Positions 37,966 to 46,310 of a stretch of DNA of 64,000 bases are shown one piece after another; positions within the stretch are counted from its first letter, which is position 1, and each line of letters starts with the position of its first letter. Position numbers and translations under genes: made by a program. This stretch comes from Trueperella bialowiezensis (GTDB lineage: Bacteria; Actinomycetota; Actinomycetes; Actinomycetales; Actinomycetaceae). A model generated the notes under the pieces. That model saw only the letters and a list, made by a program, of their open reading frames with translations. It made no database searches and was not told the origin of the DNA. The DNA lies in the NCBI RefSeq assembly GCF_900637955.1, contig NZ_LR134476.1, positions 496,001 through 560,000 on the forward strand, in the 5' to 3' direction.

Positions 37966-38007
37966 CGCAGGTGGTCAGCGATGACTCGCAGGTGGTCAGC
38001 GGTGACT
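37966..38007. repeat. Tandem 21-bp repeat with two GTCA-N4-TGAC dyads upstream of whiB
   Basis: CGCAGGTGGTCAGCGATGACT (37966-37986) is immediately repeated at 37987-38007 with one change (A to G). Each unit contains GTCA-N4-TGAC, so two dyads sit exactly two helical turns apart about 40-80 bases before the whiB start. They look like adjacent operators for a dimeric regulator. Confidence 0.6.
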
Positions 38008-38048
38008 AACGTGCACGACGCCCGCAAGGGCATGATAAGGACGTGGTT

Positions 38049-38345
38049 GTGGTAGCTCGCATCAGGGACGTGCAGGGCGCGCTCGTGGATTTTTGGGACT
38101 GGCAGTCGTTGGGATCGTGCAACACGATGGACCCCGAATTCTTCTTCCATCCGGAAGGTGAAAGGGGCGGGCCGCGGCGGCGCAGGATTGAACGAGCTAA
38201 GCGGATATGCCAATCATGCCCGGTCATTGACGACTGCCGCGAGTACGCGCTCGATCACCGTGAACCTTACGGCGTGTGGGGCGGTATGAGCGAAGAAGAG
38301 CGCAGCCGCGAAAATAACCGGCGGCGTCGTTCACGCGCAAGCTAG
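38049..38345 (+). CDS. WhiB-family redox-sensing regulator
   Basis: 98 residues from the GTG at 38049, 7 bases after AAGGA; the in-frame GTG at 38043 is too close to that site. The four iron-sulfur Cys are Cys24, Cys54, Cys57 and Cys63 (C-X29-C-X2-C-X5-C), followed by the GVWGG turn (residues 75-79) and a basic tail RENNRRRRSRAS for DNA binding. WhiB proteins bind a [4Fe-4S] cluster and partner with the principal sigma factor region 4. It is the actinobacterial signature gene of this window. Tandem dyads upstream suggest tight regulation. Confidence 0.93.
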   Translation: MVARIRDVQGALVDFWDWQSLGSCNTMDPEFFFHPEGERGGPRRRRIERAKRICQSCPVIDDCREYALDHREPYGVWGGMSEEERSRENNRRRRSRAS

Positions 38346-38425
38346 ATCAGCGCGTGCCAACCAGGCTCGCCTGGCCGGCACAGCGCCGCCGGCACTAGGT
38401 AGCTTTGCCGACACCAGATAGCAAA

Positions 38426-38454
38426 GCGGGCTCCCGCAATCTGCGAGAGCCCGC
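38426..38454. terminator. Bidirectional terminator between whiB and groES
   Basis: GCGGGCTC (38426-38433) pairs with GAGCCCGC (38447-38454); inside, CCGCA/TGCGA nearly extends the stem. On the plus strand CCTTAATTTTG follows, and on the minus strand TTTGCTAT follows, so both convergent genes can use it. Confidence 0.7.
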
Positions 38455-38469
38455 CCTTAATTTTGACGC

Positions 38470-38766
38470 TTAGCGAGTTACAACTGCGAGCACGTCACGC
38501 TGGCTGAGAATAATGTATTCGTCGTCGCCATACTTGACTTCCGTGCCTCCGTACTTGGAGTAGATCACCGTATCACCTACGGCAACGTCCACGGGCACGC
38601 GGTTGCCGTTGTCGTCAACGCGGCCGGGGCCAACTGCGACAACAGTGCCCTCCTGCGGCTTTTCCTGGGCGGTGTCCGGTAAAACGAGTCCGGATGCGGT
38701 GGTTTCTTCAGCTGCAACCTGCTGGATGACGATACGGTCATCGAGCGGCTTAATGGAGACCGACAT
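38470..38766 (-). CDS. groES: Co-chaperonin GroES
   Basis: 98 residues, normal length. It begins [25 protein letters not shown], with the mobile loop [15 protein letters not shown] that docks on GroEL, and ends [20 protein letters not shown] precedes the ATG. No groEL lies next to it, so the large subunit must be encoded elsewhere. A CIRCE element upstream indicates HrcA control. Confidence 0.96.
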   Translation of the reverse strand: MSVSIKPLDDRIVIQQVAAEETTASGLVLPDTAQEKPQEGTVVAVGPGRVDDNGNRVPVDVAVGDTVIYSKYGGTEVKYGDDEYIILSQRDVLAVVTR

Positions 38767-38870
38767 TCGGTTCCCCCTTCTTTCTCGAATCTTCTTTCTC
38801 GATTATCTCGCTGGCTAACCGCCGTCGCGGGGGTCGGTAAAAACCAGACGTAGCTTTTGCTACCTGTATA

Positions 38871-38899
38871 AGGCTAAGCCGGTTTTGGCACTCGGTCAA
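38871..38899 (-). promoter_or_regulatory. Candidate groES promoter overlapping CIRCE
   Basis: On the minus strand TTGACC (38894-38899) is followed after 17 bases by TAGCCT (38871-38876). The -35 box lies in the loop of the CIRCE dyad, so HrcA binding would block RNA polymerase. About 105 bases upstream of the groES start. Confidence 0.45.
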
Positions 38900-38911
38900 G
38901 GCGAGTGCCAA
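38885..38911. promoter_or_regulatory. CIRCE element (HrcA operator) of groES
   Basis: TTGGCACTC-N9-GAGTGCCAA, a perfect 9-bp dyad with 9-base spacing. It differs from the consensus TTAGCACTC-N9-GAGTGCTAA only by one symmetric change in each arm. Confidence 0.9.
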
Positions 38912-38979
38912 TTCGTACTGGCGCGCCTCGCTAACTGCGAACGCTGCCGCGCCAACACATAGTGTGAGACGATTAAGCT

Positions 38980-40176
38980 GTGTCTTTATCCGAACTCTTG
39001 ACTGTCGATGGGCTCGAGCTTCTCGATTCCCTTCCGCCTTACAATCCTGCCAACGTCATGGCGCTGTCTGAACAGTTACAAAGGGAAGGGTATGCTCCCG
39101 GGCTCGTGGCGGAGGCACTCACCCAGTCCCGTTTACGTGAGCGGGCCGCAGACAAGTTCGGCCCGTTCGCTCAGCGCATGGTGTTCACCAAGGACGGCCT
39201 TGAGCAGGCCACACGGCTGTCCGTCGGCGCCTTTCACGCACAGCGCTTCCTCGAGACCGGCGCCACGCACGTCATCGACTTCGGTGCCGGACTTGGCGCA
39301 GATTCGATGGCGTTTGCAGGGCTCGGCCTGCGGGTGACGGCGATTGAGATGGACGACGTCGCCGCAGCCGCAGCCACTCATAACCTGCGTCCTTTTCCGG
39401 AGGTCGAGGTCATCCACGCGGACGGATTTAGCGTTGACCTCGCGGCCTTGGATGCTGATGCGATATGGATTGATCCAGCACGCAGGCTAAACGGGAGGCG
39501 TCTGAAAAATCCCGCGGATTGGATGCCCTCGCTCCACGACGCCGTCGCGCTCGCCCGTCACTTCCCTGCCGCTGGTATCAAGGTGGGTCCGGGGATTGAC
39601 TACGCGCAACTGCCCGAGGACGCGCTCGTCGAGTGGATATCGGCCGGCGGCGATCTCGTTGAGGCCGTCATATGGCTCGGCAGCTGCGCTCCGGAGCCGG
39701 GTAGGCACGCGCTTGCCGTGGGAGCGACATCAGGCGCGGCACGGTGGGATTCGGGTGTCAGCGACCCGCGCCTGCCAGCAACCCAAGTGATCCCGGACGC
39801 GCTCGGGCTTGTCATCTACGAACCGGATCCGGCGATCATCCGCTCCGGGTCTATCGCCACACTATGCGAAAAATATGGGATCTCCCCCGTTGCAGACGGG
39901 ATCGCCTATCTGACCGGCAATGAGATCATCGATTCGCCGTTCCTCACCAACTTTACGGTTGCCACCACGCTCCCGCTGGAGCCGAAGCCGATTCGCCGGG
40001 CGCTGCGCGAGCTGGGAGTCGGGCGTGTGGAGATCAAGAAGCGGGGCACCGATCTCGATCCGGAAAAGTTCCGCAAGAAACTCAAGCTTGACCCCAAACT
40101 GCCGGGCGAGATGACACTCATCGCCACGCCAACCATTTCTGGCAAACACCGGGCCATTCTCTGCGAGCGCGCCTAG
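38980..40176 (+). CDS. Class I SAM-dependent methyltransferase with THUMP-like C-terminal domain
   Basis: 398 residues starting at GTG without an obvious ribosome-binding site. The SAM-binding region is THVIDFGAGLGADSMAFAGLG (motif I), followed by VTAIEMDD and the DAIWIDPARR segment, which resembles a D/N-P-P-type catalytic motif. The C-terminal quarter (LREL through VEIKKRGTDLDPEKFRKKLK) matches the small THUMP-like domain of this actinobacterial family. An RNA or other nucleic-acid target is plausible, but the substrate is not known. It sits between groES and tsaD, opposite in strand to both. Confidence 0.82.
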   Translation: MSLSELLTVDGLELLDSLPPYNPANVMALSEQLQREGYAPGLVAEALTQSRLRERAADKFGPFAQRMVFTKDGLEQATRLSVGAFHAQRFLETGATHVIDFGAGLGADSMAFAGLGLRVTAIEMDDVAAAAATHNLRPFPEVEVIHADGFSVDLAALDADAIWIDPARRLNGRRLKNPADWMPSLHDAVALARHFPAAGIKVGPGIDYAQLPEDALVEWISAGGDLVEAVIWLGSCAPEPGRHALAVGATSGAARWDSGVSDPRLPATQVIPDALGLVIYEPDPAIIRSGSIATLCEKYGISPVADGIAYLTGNEIIDSPFLTNFTVATTLPLEPKPIRRALRELGVGRVEIKKRGTDLDPEKFRKKLKLDPKLPGEMTLIATPTISGKHRAILCERA

Positions 40177-40237
40177 GCCATCTGGACTCTGGGCACGTGC
40201 ACACGCCTCGCGCACGACGGCGAAGTATCGAGCGTTC

Positions 40238-41275
40238 CTAGCGCAAGACGATCTGTTCGCGCGGCAACCCGGTATTGACTGTGACGCTAAGCGGCGAGGG
40301 GTCTACACCTTCGCGGGCGAGCGACCACCCCAGGGCCGCGATCATCGCACCGTTGTCCGTGCAGTAACGGATGGGCGGGATCCGCACGGTCACGCCGTAC
40401 TTGGCTGCACGCTCGGCCGCGATTTCCCGAAGCATCGAGTTGGCGGAGAAACCGCCACCGATCACGAGCGTGTCCGATTCGAAAGTTTCGCACGCGTTGA
40501 ATGCTTTTTCTAAGAGCACGTCAACGACGGCGTAGGAGAAGCTTGCTGCCACATCGGCCTTTGGAATGTCTTCGCCGCGGGCTTCACAGCCTTCAACATA
40601 CCTGGCCACAGCCGTCTTGAGACCGGAAAACGAATAGTTGAACTGGTGGCGCACCTTGTCTTTGCCGCGCGAAAGCCCGCGCGGGAATCCGATCGCGTAG
40701 CGGTCGCCCTGCTGGGAGAGTCGATCGATGTGCGGCCCGCCCGGATATGGCAGGCCAAGGAGTCTGCCGACCTTGTCGAAGGCTTCACCAGCGGCGTCGT
40801 CGAGTGTGCCGCCAAGTTCCGTGATGTCGGTGGCAATGTTGCCCACTCGCAGAAGATGCGAGTGCCCGCCGGAGACCACGAGCCCGATAAAACGCTCCGG
40901 GAATTCTCCGTTGACTAGCTGATCTACAGCGAGGTGGCCAACGATGTGGTTGACGCCGTACAGCGGCTTTCCCAGTGCGAGGGCGAGTGCTTTTGCGGCA
41001 GAGACGCCGATGGTGAGCGGGCCGACCAGACCCGGGCCTGCCGTCACGGCGATCGCGTCGACGTCGCCGAGCTCGACTTCCGCCTTCTCAAGAGCCGCAT
41101 CCAGAGTCGGCACGAAGGATTCGAGATGTGCCCGAGATGCGATCTCAGGGATGATGCCGCCGAATCGCGCATACTCGTCCATCGATGTGGCGGTGACGTC
41201 GGTAAGCAGCTCGCCATCGCGGACGAGGGCGACGCCCGTCTCGTCGCATGAGGTTTCGATACCAAGAACTAACAC
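40238..41275 (-). CDS. tsaD: tRNA N6-adenosine threonylcarbamoyltransferase TsaD
   Basis: 345 residues. MLVLGIETSCDETGVALVRDG opens the ASKHA fold; the metal-binding His pair is in GVNHIVGHLAVDQ (H-x3-H) and the metal Asp in PIRYCTDNGAMIA. With TsaB and TsaE it completes t6A37 modification of ANN-decoding tRNAs. The start is GTG with a weak ribosome-binding site. tsaB, rimI and tsaE are 4-7 kb away on the same strand, split off by the sdh operon. Confidence 0.96.
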   Translation of the reverse strand: MLVLGIETSCDETGVALVRDGELLTDVTATSMDEYARFGGIIPEIASRAHLESFVPTLDAALEKAEVELGDVDAIAVTAGPGLVGPLTIGVSAAKALALALGKPLYGVNHIVGHLAVDQLVNGEFPERFIGLVVSGGHSHLLRVGNIATDITELGGTLDDAAGEAFDKVGRLLGLPYPGGPHIDRLSQQGDRYAIGFPRGLSRGKDKVRHQFNYSFSGLKTAVARYVEGCEARGEDIPKADVAASFSYAVVDVLLEKAFNACETFESDTLVIGGGFSANSMLREIAAERAAKYGVTVRIPPIRYCTDNGAMIAALGWSLAREGVDPSPLSVTVNTGLPREQIVLR

Positions 41276-41373
41276 AGGGGTTAGTCTACCCCTCCACGGC
41301 CAGCGGTTAAACGCCGATCGGTTATCGTGCGATCAGCATCATGCTAGTACGGCAGAAAGAACACGAGGTATTC

Positions 41374-41397
41374 ATGAGCAAGGAGGCTCTGCGATAG
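41374..41397 (+). CDS. Possible 7-codon peptide MSKEALR
   Basis: An ATG at 41374 preceded by CGAGGT opens a seven-codon frame ending in TAG, on the plus strand between two minus-strand genes, upstream of a plus-strand terminator hairpin. It may be a leader peptide or simply chance in a small RNA; length is too short for sequence evidence. Confidence 0.15.
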   Translation: MSKEALR

Positions 41398-41425
41398 GGG
41401 TGCTCCTCTTTCAACTGCATGCGAC

Positions 41426-41458
41426 GGGGCGGCACGGGAATGATTCCCGTGCCGCCCC
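41426..41458. terminator. Strong hairpin followed by TCTTTT on the plus strand
   Basis: A perfect 15-bp stem (ggggcggcacgggaa / ttcccgtgccgcccc) with a 3-base loop. It lies 32 bases past the sdhB stop and can end that transcript, but the U-rich tail TCTTTT is on the plus strand, where no gene is annotated upstream. Confidence 0.7.
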
Positions 41459-41489
41459 TCTTTTGAGTTAACACCTGCCTGGTGAACGT

Positions 41490-42233
41490 CTATCTACCGT
41501 GTACGCCGGCTTTCATCAGCTCGCGGTTCAGCAGCGAGATGAGCTCGAGCGGAACCTCCTTCGGGCACGCATCGTGGCATGCACCCACGTTCGTGCACCC
41601 GCCGAAGCCTTCGGCGTCGTGCTGTGCCAACATGTTGACAACGCGGTCGTAACGCTCGGGCTGCCCCTGCGGCAAAAGCCCGAGGTGCATGACCTTAGCC
41701 GAGGTGAACAGCATCGCCGAACCGTTCGGGCACGCGGCCACACACGCGCCACAGCCGATGCACGCTGCCGCCTCGAACGCGCGATCCGCGTTCTCCTTCG
41801 GAACTGGCACCGAATGAGCATCCGGGGCCGCGCCCGTGTTCACGGAAATGTAGCCGCCGGCCTGCACAATACGATCAAGCGACGTGCGATCAACCACGAG
41901 ATCCTTGAGAACCGGGAACGCAGTGGAGCGCCACGGCTCAATCGTGATCGTGTCGCCATCCTTGAACGTGCGCATGTGTAGCTGACACGTGGTGGTCACC
42001 TGCGGACCATGCGGGTCGCCATTGATCACGAGGCCGCACTGGCCACAGATGCCCTCACGGCAATCCGAGTCGAACGCCACGGGCTCTTTACCCTCCGCAA
42101 ACAACTCTTCGTTCAGCTGATCAAGCATCTCCAAGAACGAGGAGTCCTCATCAACATTCGCGAGGGTATGAGTATCGAAGTGGCCGGTGTCCCCCTGGCC
42201 GCTCTGCCGCCAAAATTCCAGGTTAATTTTCAC
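41490..42233 (-). CDS. sdhB: Succinate dehydrogenase / fumarate reductase iron-sulfur subunit
   Basis: 247 residues. The GTG at 42231-42233 overlaps the sdhA stop (GTGA); a longer open frame upstream lies inside sdhA. The [2Fe-2S] domain has [10 protein letters not shown] (Cys58, 63, 66) plus Cys83. The C-terminal ferredoxin domain has [14 protein letters not shown] and [16 protein letters not shown] for the [4Fe-4S] and [3Fe-4S] clusters. It passes electrons from the SdhA flavin to the cytochrome b subunit. A strong hairpin follows the gene. Confidence 0.96.
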   Translation of the reverse strand: MKINLEFWRQSGQGDTGHFDTHTLANVDEDSSFLEMLDQLNEELFAEGKEPVAFDSDCREGICGQCGLVINGDPHGPQVTTTCQLHMRTFKDGDTITIEPWRSTAFPVLKDLVVDRTSLDRIVQAGGYISVNTGAAPDAHSVPVPKENADRAFEAAACIGCGACVAACPNGSAMLFTSAKVMHLGLLPQGQPERYDRVVNMLAQHDAEGFGGCTNVGACHDACPKEVPLELISLLNRELMKAGVHGR

Positions 42234-44224
42234 TTGTAGCTCCGCTGCTTCATCTCGACGAATTCGTAATTGAGGTCTTCCTTGTGGAGGACGGGCGCTT
42301 CGCCGTCGCCGGTGAACTCCCACGCTGCCACGTACGCGAACTTGTCGTCATGGCGTAGGGCTTCGCCTTCCTCCGTCTGGGATTCTGCCCGGAAGTGCCC
42401 ACCACAGGACTCTTCACGGTGCAGGGCGTCAATACACATGAGCTCTCCCAGCTCGAGGAAGTCGGCTACACGGCCGGCCTTCTCCAGCGACTGGTTAAGC
42501 TCGTTAGCCTTGCCGGGCACGCGCACGTTCTTCCAGAAATCAGCGCGCAGCTCTCGGATCATGCCGATCGCCTTCTTTAGCCCGGCCTCGGTACGTTCCA
42601 TACCGCAGTACTCCCACATGATCGTGCCGAGTTCCTTGTGGTAGGAATCAACGGAACGGTTGCCGTCGTTCGACATGAAGAAGTCCACGCGGTCTTCAAT
42701 ACCCTTGCGGACCTTCGCAACCTCCGGGTGATCCTCGGACAGCTTCTCAAACGGGCCGTCGGCCAGGTAGTCGTTGATCGTGTTCGGAAGCACGAAGTAG
42801 CCATCGGCAAGACCCTGCATGAGCGCCGACGCACCCAGGCGGTTTGCTCCGTGATCGGAGAAGTTCGCCTCGCCCGTCACGAACAGTCCCGGGATCGTGG
42901 ACTGCAGATCGTAATCCACCCACAGGCCGCCCATCGTGTAGTGCACGGCCGGGTAGATACGCATCGGCACCTCGTAAGGGTCCTCGTCCGTGATGCGCTC
43001 GTACATGTCAAACAGGTTGCCGTACTTGGCAGACACCGCGTCCTTACCCATGCGTTCAATGGCTTCTGCAAAGTCGAGGTACACGCCTCGGCGCACGTTG
43101 CGTGCCACGCCATCCGGGCCAACTTCCGCGATCGCCGGGCCAACCCCACGCCCCTCGTCACACATGTTCTTCGCCTGCCGCGAAGCAATATCACGCGGCA
43201 CGAGGTTACCGAAAGCCGGGTAGATGCGCTCCAGGTAGTAGTCTCGATCCTCTTCGGGAATATCGCGCGGATCCTTCGTGCAATCCTCGGCTTTCTTCGG
43301 AACCCAGATCCGCCCGTCGTTACGCAGAGACTCGGACATGAGCGTCAGCTTCGACTGCGACTCGCCCGTCTGCGGAATACATGTGGGGTGAATCTGCGTG
43401 TAGCACGGGTTGCCGAAGTATGCGCCCTTACGGTGAGCCCGCCACACGGCGGTACCGTTGCAGCCCATCGCGTTCGTCGACAGGAAGAACACGTTTCCGT
43501 ACCCACCGGTAGCTAGCACGACGGCATCGGCCAAGTGAGTTTCGATCTCGCCAGTCTTCATGTCGCGGGCAATGATGCCGCGGGCACGCCCGTCGACGAC
43601 GATGAGATCCACCATCTCGTGGCGATCGTAGGCTTTCACCGTGCCGGCATTCACCTGCCGCATGAGCGCCTGGTATGCGCCGATGAGTAGCTGCTGGCCC
43701 GTCTGGCCACGCGCATAGAACGTACGGGATACCTGCACGCCACCGAATGACCGGTTGTCGAGAAGGCCGCCGTATTCGCGTGCGAACGGTACGCCCTGCG
43801 CCACGCACTGGTCGATAATCGCGGCCGAGACTTCCGCGAGCCGGTACACGTTCGATTCGCGAGCGCGGAAATCGCCGCCCTTGATCGTGTCATAGAAGAG
43901 CCGGTAGGTGGAATCGTTGTCGTTCTTGTAGTTCTTCGCCGCGTTGATACCGCCCTGAGCGGCAATCGAGTGGGCGCGCCGCGCGGAATCCTGGTAGAAG
44001 AACGCCTTGACGTTGTAGCCCATCTCGCCAAGCGAAGCAGCACCAGCGCCGCCTGCCAGGCCAGTGCCCACCATGATGATGTTGAGCTTACGGCGGTTAG
44101 CCGGGTTCACGAGCCGGGCTTCAAACTTGCGCTTCTCCCAACGCTGCGCCAACGGACCAGAGGGCGCCTTGGTATCCGCGATCGATTCGCCTTCGCGGTA
44201 TAGGCCGTTAATCAGTTCAGTCAT
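42230..44224 (-). CDS. sdhA: Succinate dehydrogenase / fumarate reductase flavoprotein subunit
   Basis: 664 residues from the ATG at 44222-44224 (GGGGAG upstream). The FAD-binding motif is [21 protein letters not shown]; His85 in [14 protein letters not shown] is the expected covalent FAD attachment site. Later blocks include [20 protein letters not shown], the substrate-site region [10 protein letters not shown] and [13 protein letters not shown]. The sequence type (with a 5-helix SdhC and no SdhD) is the class shared by menaquinone-linked succinate dehydrogenases and fumarate reductases, so direction is not fixed by sequence. Middle gene of sdhCAB. Confidence 0.96.
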   Translation of the reverse strand: MTELINGLYREGESIADTKAPSGPLAQRWEKRKFEARLVNPANRRKLNIIMVGTGLAGGAGAASLGEMGYNVKAFFYQDSARRAHSIAAQGGINAAKNYKNDNDSTYRLFYDTIKGGDFRARESNVYRLAEVSAAIIDQCVAQGVPFAREYGGLLDNRSFGGVQVSRTFYARGQTGQQLLIGAYQALMRQVNAGTVKAYDRHEMVDLIVVDGRARGIIARDMKTGEIETHLADAVVLATGGYGNVFFLSTNAMGCNGTAVWRAHRKGAYFGNPCYTQIHPTCIPQTGESQSKLTLMSESLRNDGRIWVPKKAEDCTKDPRDIPEEDRDYYLERIYPAFGNLVPRDIASRQAKNMCDEGRGVGPAIAEVGPDGVARNVRRGVYLDFAEAIERMGKDAVSAKYGNLFDMYERITDEDPYEVPMRIYPAVHYTMGGLWVDYDLQSTIPGLFVTGEANFSDHGANRLGASALMQGLADGYFVLPNTINDYLADGPFEKLSEDHPEVAKVRKGIEDRVDFFMSNDGNRSVDSYHKELGTIMWEYCGMERTEAGLKKAIGMIRELRADFWKNVRVPGKANELNQSLEKAGRVADFLELGELMCIDALHREESCGGHFRAESQTEEGEALRHDDKFAYVAAWEFTGDGEAPVLHKEDLNYEFVEMKQRSYK

Positions 44225-44238
44225 GTTTAACACTCCCC

Positions 44239-44949
44239 CTAGGAAATAAATCCGACGAGAATAGCGGTGGGCGGCGCTAGGAAACCAACGAAGATTGCGA
44301 GCGCAACCAGATCGGCAATGATCTTGTAGGCACGTTCGCGGCGGGTGCGCGACAGGCCGAGGGTTGCCAGAGCGGACCACACGCCGTGGCGGATGTGGTA
44401 CGTGATAAGCGCCAGTGCCACAAAGTAGATGACGTAGATGTACCAGTGCTCTGGCGAGAACGACTGCACCATGCGCTCGTACGGTGTGATCTCGCGGAAG
44501 TTCTCCCCCACCTCTACGTGCAAGGTGGTGAAGTGCAGGATGTGGAACACGATAAAGAAGAAGATGCCAAGGCCACCCACCCGCATCATCGTGCCGGTGT
44601 ACTTCTGTGCCGTGGTTACTTTCTTACCCGTGTTGATCTTATAAGCCCGGCCACGTGCAGTATTCGCGCGCCGCCACAGCGTGATCGCAGAGAACACATG
44701 CACAATGAGCGACACGCCCAAGACGACGCGCAAGATCCACAACAGCGCTTCGTGAGGGATGAACGGATATCCGAATTCGCGCATCCACCCCGCGTAGCCG
44801 TTGTAGGCGTCGGCGCCCACAAACATCTTGAGGTTGCCATACATGTGTACGAGCAAGAACAAAACAAAAATAGTGCCCGTGACGGCCATGGCGATCTTAA
44901 GCGCCACGGTGGTGCGACGAGCTCTCACATGATCTTTAGTAGTACCCAC
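44239..44949 (-). CDS. sdhC: Succinate dehydrogenase cytochrome b subunit
   Basis: 236 residues with five membrane helices: about 17-38 ([20 protein letters not shown]), 68-90, 112-135, 160-180 and 205-230. The conserved His residues in [24 protein letters not shown] and [10 protein letters not shown] are likely haem ligands. It is the single-chain anchor of the sdhCAB (di-haem, menaquinone) type. The start is GTG with no ribosome-binding site; a TAAATT box 8-13 bases upstream would place a transcript start at or near the GTG, so it may be leaderless. Confidence 0.9.
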   Translation of the reverse strand: MGTTKDHVRARRTTVALKIAMAVTGTIFVLFLLVHMYGNLKMFVGADAYNGYAGWMREFGYPFIPHEALLWILRVVLGVSLIVHVFSAITLWRRANTARGRAYKINTGKKVTTAQKYTGTMMRVGGLGIFFFIVFHILHFTTLHVEVGENFREITPYERMVQSFSPEHWYIYVIYFVALALITYHIRHGVWSALATLGLSRTRRERAYKIIADLVALAIFVGFLAPPTAILVGFIS

Positions 44950-45107
44950 GTTTTGAATTTAGCAAAATATTCCGGTTTATACCGCCACTAAAGACCCGTT
45001 TTCTGGGACGGCTCCAAAGACCAAAAACAGTGAGTTTTCCTTGACTTTACGCGGAAGTCAGCGAGTATTCACATGGTATTTTGACGGCTTAAGGAGCAAA
45101 TTTTGTG

Positions 45108-45132
45108 GCCTGAATTTCGTGAGACTTCAGGC
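45108..45132 (-). terminator. Weak hairpin after rimI
   Basis: GCCTGAA (45108-45114) pairs with TTCAGGC (45126-45132) over an 11-base loop, directly after the rimI stop. On the minus strand CACAAAATTTG follows; the stem is short, so this is tentative. Confidence 0.35.
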
Positions 45133-45135
45133 GCG

Positions 45136-45615
45136 TTATTCACCTAGAGCGTCGAGGTCGAGTTTCATGATGACCGCGTCGTCGCCGTGATAGTAGTTTT
45201 TACGCAATCCGACCCGGCGAAAACCCGCTTTTTCGTAAAGATGCTGGGCGACGTCGTCGGCGGCTCTCACTTCTAAAAACACGGCCTGCGCCCGATGCGT
45301 TCGGGGTATCTCAAGAAGTCGGGACAGCAAGAACTTACCTAGACCGCGGCCACGGAAGGGCTGCGCTATTCCAATCGTGAGCACTTCGGATTCGGGGCCA
45401 TGCGTGATCCCGCCCATCCCAACGAGCGTACGCGCCCCTCGAATCGGGCTGGGCTCAGACATTAACGCGAGATAACTGCGGTCGGTTGCCACAAGCTCGT
45501 GGCGCCACATGTTACGCGGCCAAGCGTCGATGCCGAAGGTTTTCCGATCGAAAGCGGCAATAGCCCGCCACGATTCAGGCTCCGGCGTGACGAGTTCGAA
45601 TCCGGGCAGATTCAT
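45136..45615 (-). CDS. rimI: RimI-type ribosomal protein alanine N-acetyltransferase
   Basis: 159 residues, single GNAT domain. Motif A is VLTIGIAQPFRGRGLGKFLLSRLL, followed by AVFLEVRAADDVAQHLYEKAGFRRVGLRKNYY, the RimI wording (EVR, YEKAGF, R-K-N-Y-Y). RimI acetylates the N-terminus of ribosomal protein S18 in E. coli. The ATG overlaps the tsaB stop (ATGA). It is the last gene of the nnr–alr–tsaE–orf–tsaB–rimI operon. Confidence 0.93.
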   Translation of the reverse strand: MNLPGFELVTPEPESWRAIAAFDRKTFGIDAWPRNMWRHELVATDRSYLALMSEPSPIRGARTLVGMGGITHGPESEVLTIGIAQPFRGRGLGKFLLSRLLEIPRTHRAQAVFLEVRAADDVAQHLYEKAGFRRVGLRKNYYHGDDAVIMKLDLDALGE

Positions 45616-46310
45616 GCTGTAGCAGCCGGCTGCGGGCTACCCCCGTGGGTGTCCGGGCGGCGCAAATAGAGCGGCTCAGTATCGAGAGTTAGTTCTTCAC
45701 CGGCCGCAATCCGGGCGAGTCGCGATTCCACGAGGCGGGCCATCACCGCCGGCGAGATCTGCACAACCTCCCGCTCGGCACCCGGTTCCTCGCCAAGTTC
45801 GGGATACAGATCGGGGTTCGTCGTTGCGACGACGGCGGGCTGGCGCCCCAAAATCTGTGTAAGATCTGCTGGCTTCATCACCGAATACGGAGCCAGTGGC
45901 GTCACGTCGTCGGCACCCATCGGCCGCAGTCTCATCGCATACACCTCACGGCGGCGCGCATCAATCATCGGGACGATCTCCTGCGCTCCCCGATCCGCTG
46001 CGGCCAGTCCCACCACCTCTAGAGACGACACGCCATAAACCGGAACGCCCCAAGCCCGGGCAAGCGTGCGCGCAGTGACTAGCCCGGCACGCAAACCGGT
46101 GAACGCGCCCGGCCCGGTGCCAACAATCACGGCGTCCGGAGCGTCTATCCCAGTCTTTTCCATGACCTCACGCACGAGCGGAGCCAACTTTTCGGCGTGC
46201 TCCCGAGTCGAATCAGATGAGCTCACCGCGAGCTCACGAAACTCTCCCATGTGAACCTGGCACACTCCCACCACGATCGTGGTCGAGGTATCAATCGTCA
46301 AATAATGCAC
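45612..46310 (-). CDS. tsaB: tRNA threonylcarbamoyladenosine biosynthesis protein TsaB
   Basis: About 232 residues from the GTG at 46308-46310, which has GAAGGA 6 bases upstream; the open frame extends further but without support. The sequence YLTIDTSTTIVVGVCQ, then VIVGTGPGAFTGLRAGLVTARTLA (the TsaB signature GPGSFTGLR-like) and MIDARRREVYAM are diagnostic. TsaB is a catalytically inactive ASKHA partner that dimerises with TsaD for t6A synthesis. It overlaps the preceding membrane-protein gene by 20 bases. Confidence 0.94.
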   Translation of the reverse strand: MHYLTIDTSTTIVVGVCQVHMGEFRELAVSSSDSTREHAEKLAPLVREVMEKTGIDAPDAVIVGTGPGAFTGLRAGLVTARTLARAWGVPVYGVSSLEVVGLAAADRGAQEIVPMIDARRREVYAMRLRPMGADDVTPLAPYSVMKPADLTQILGRQPAVVATTNPDLYPELGEEPGAEREVVQISPAVMARLVESRLARIAAGEELTLDTEPLYLRRPDTHGGSPQPAATA

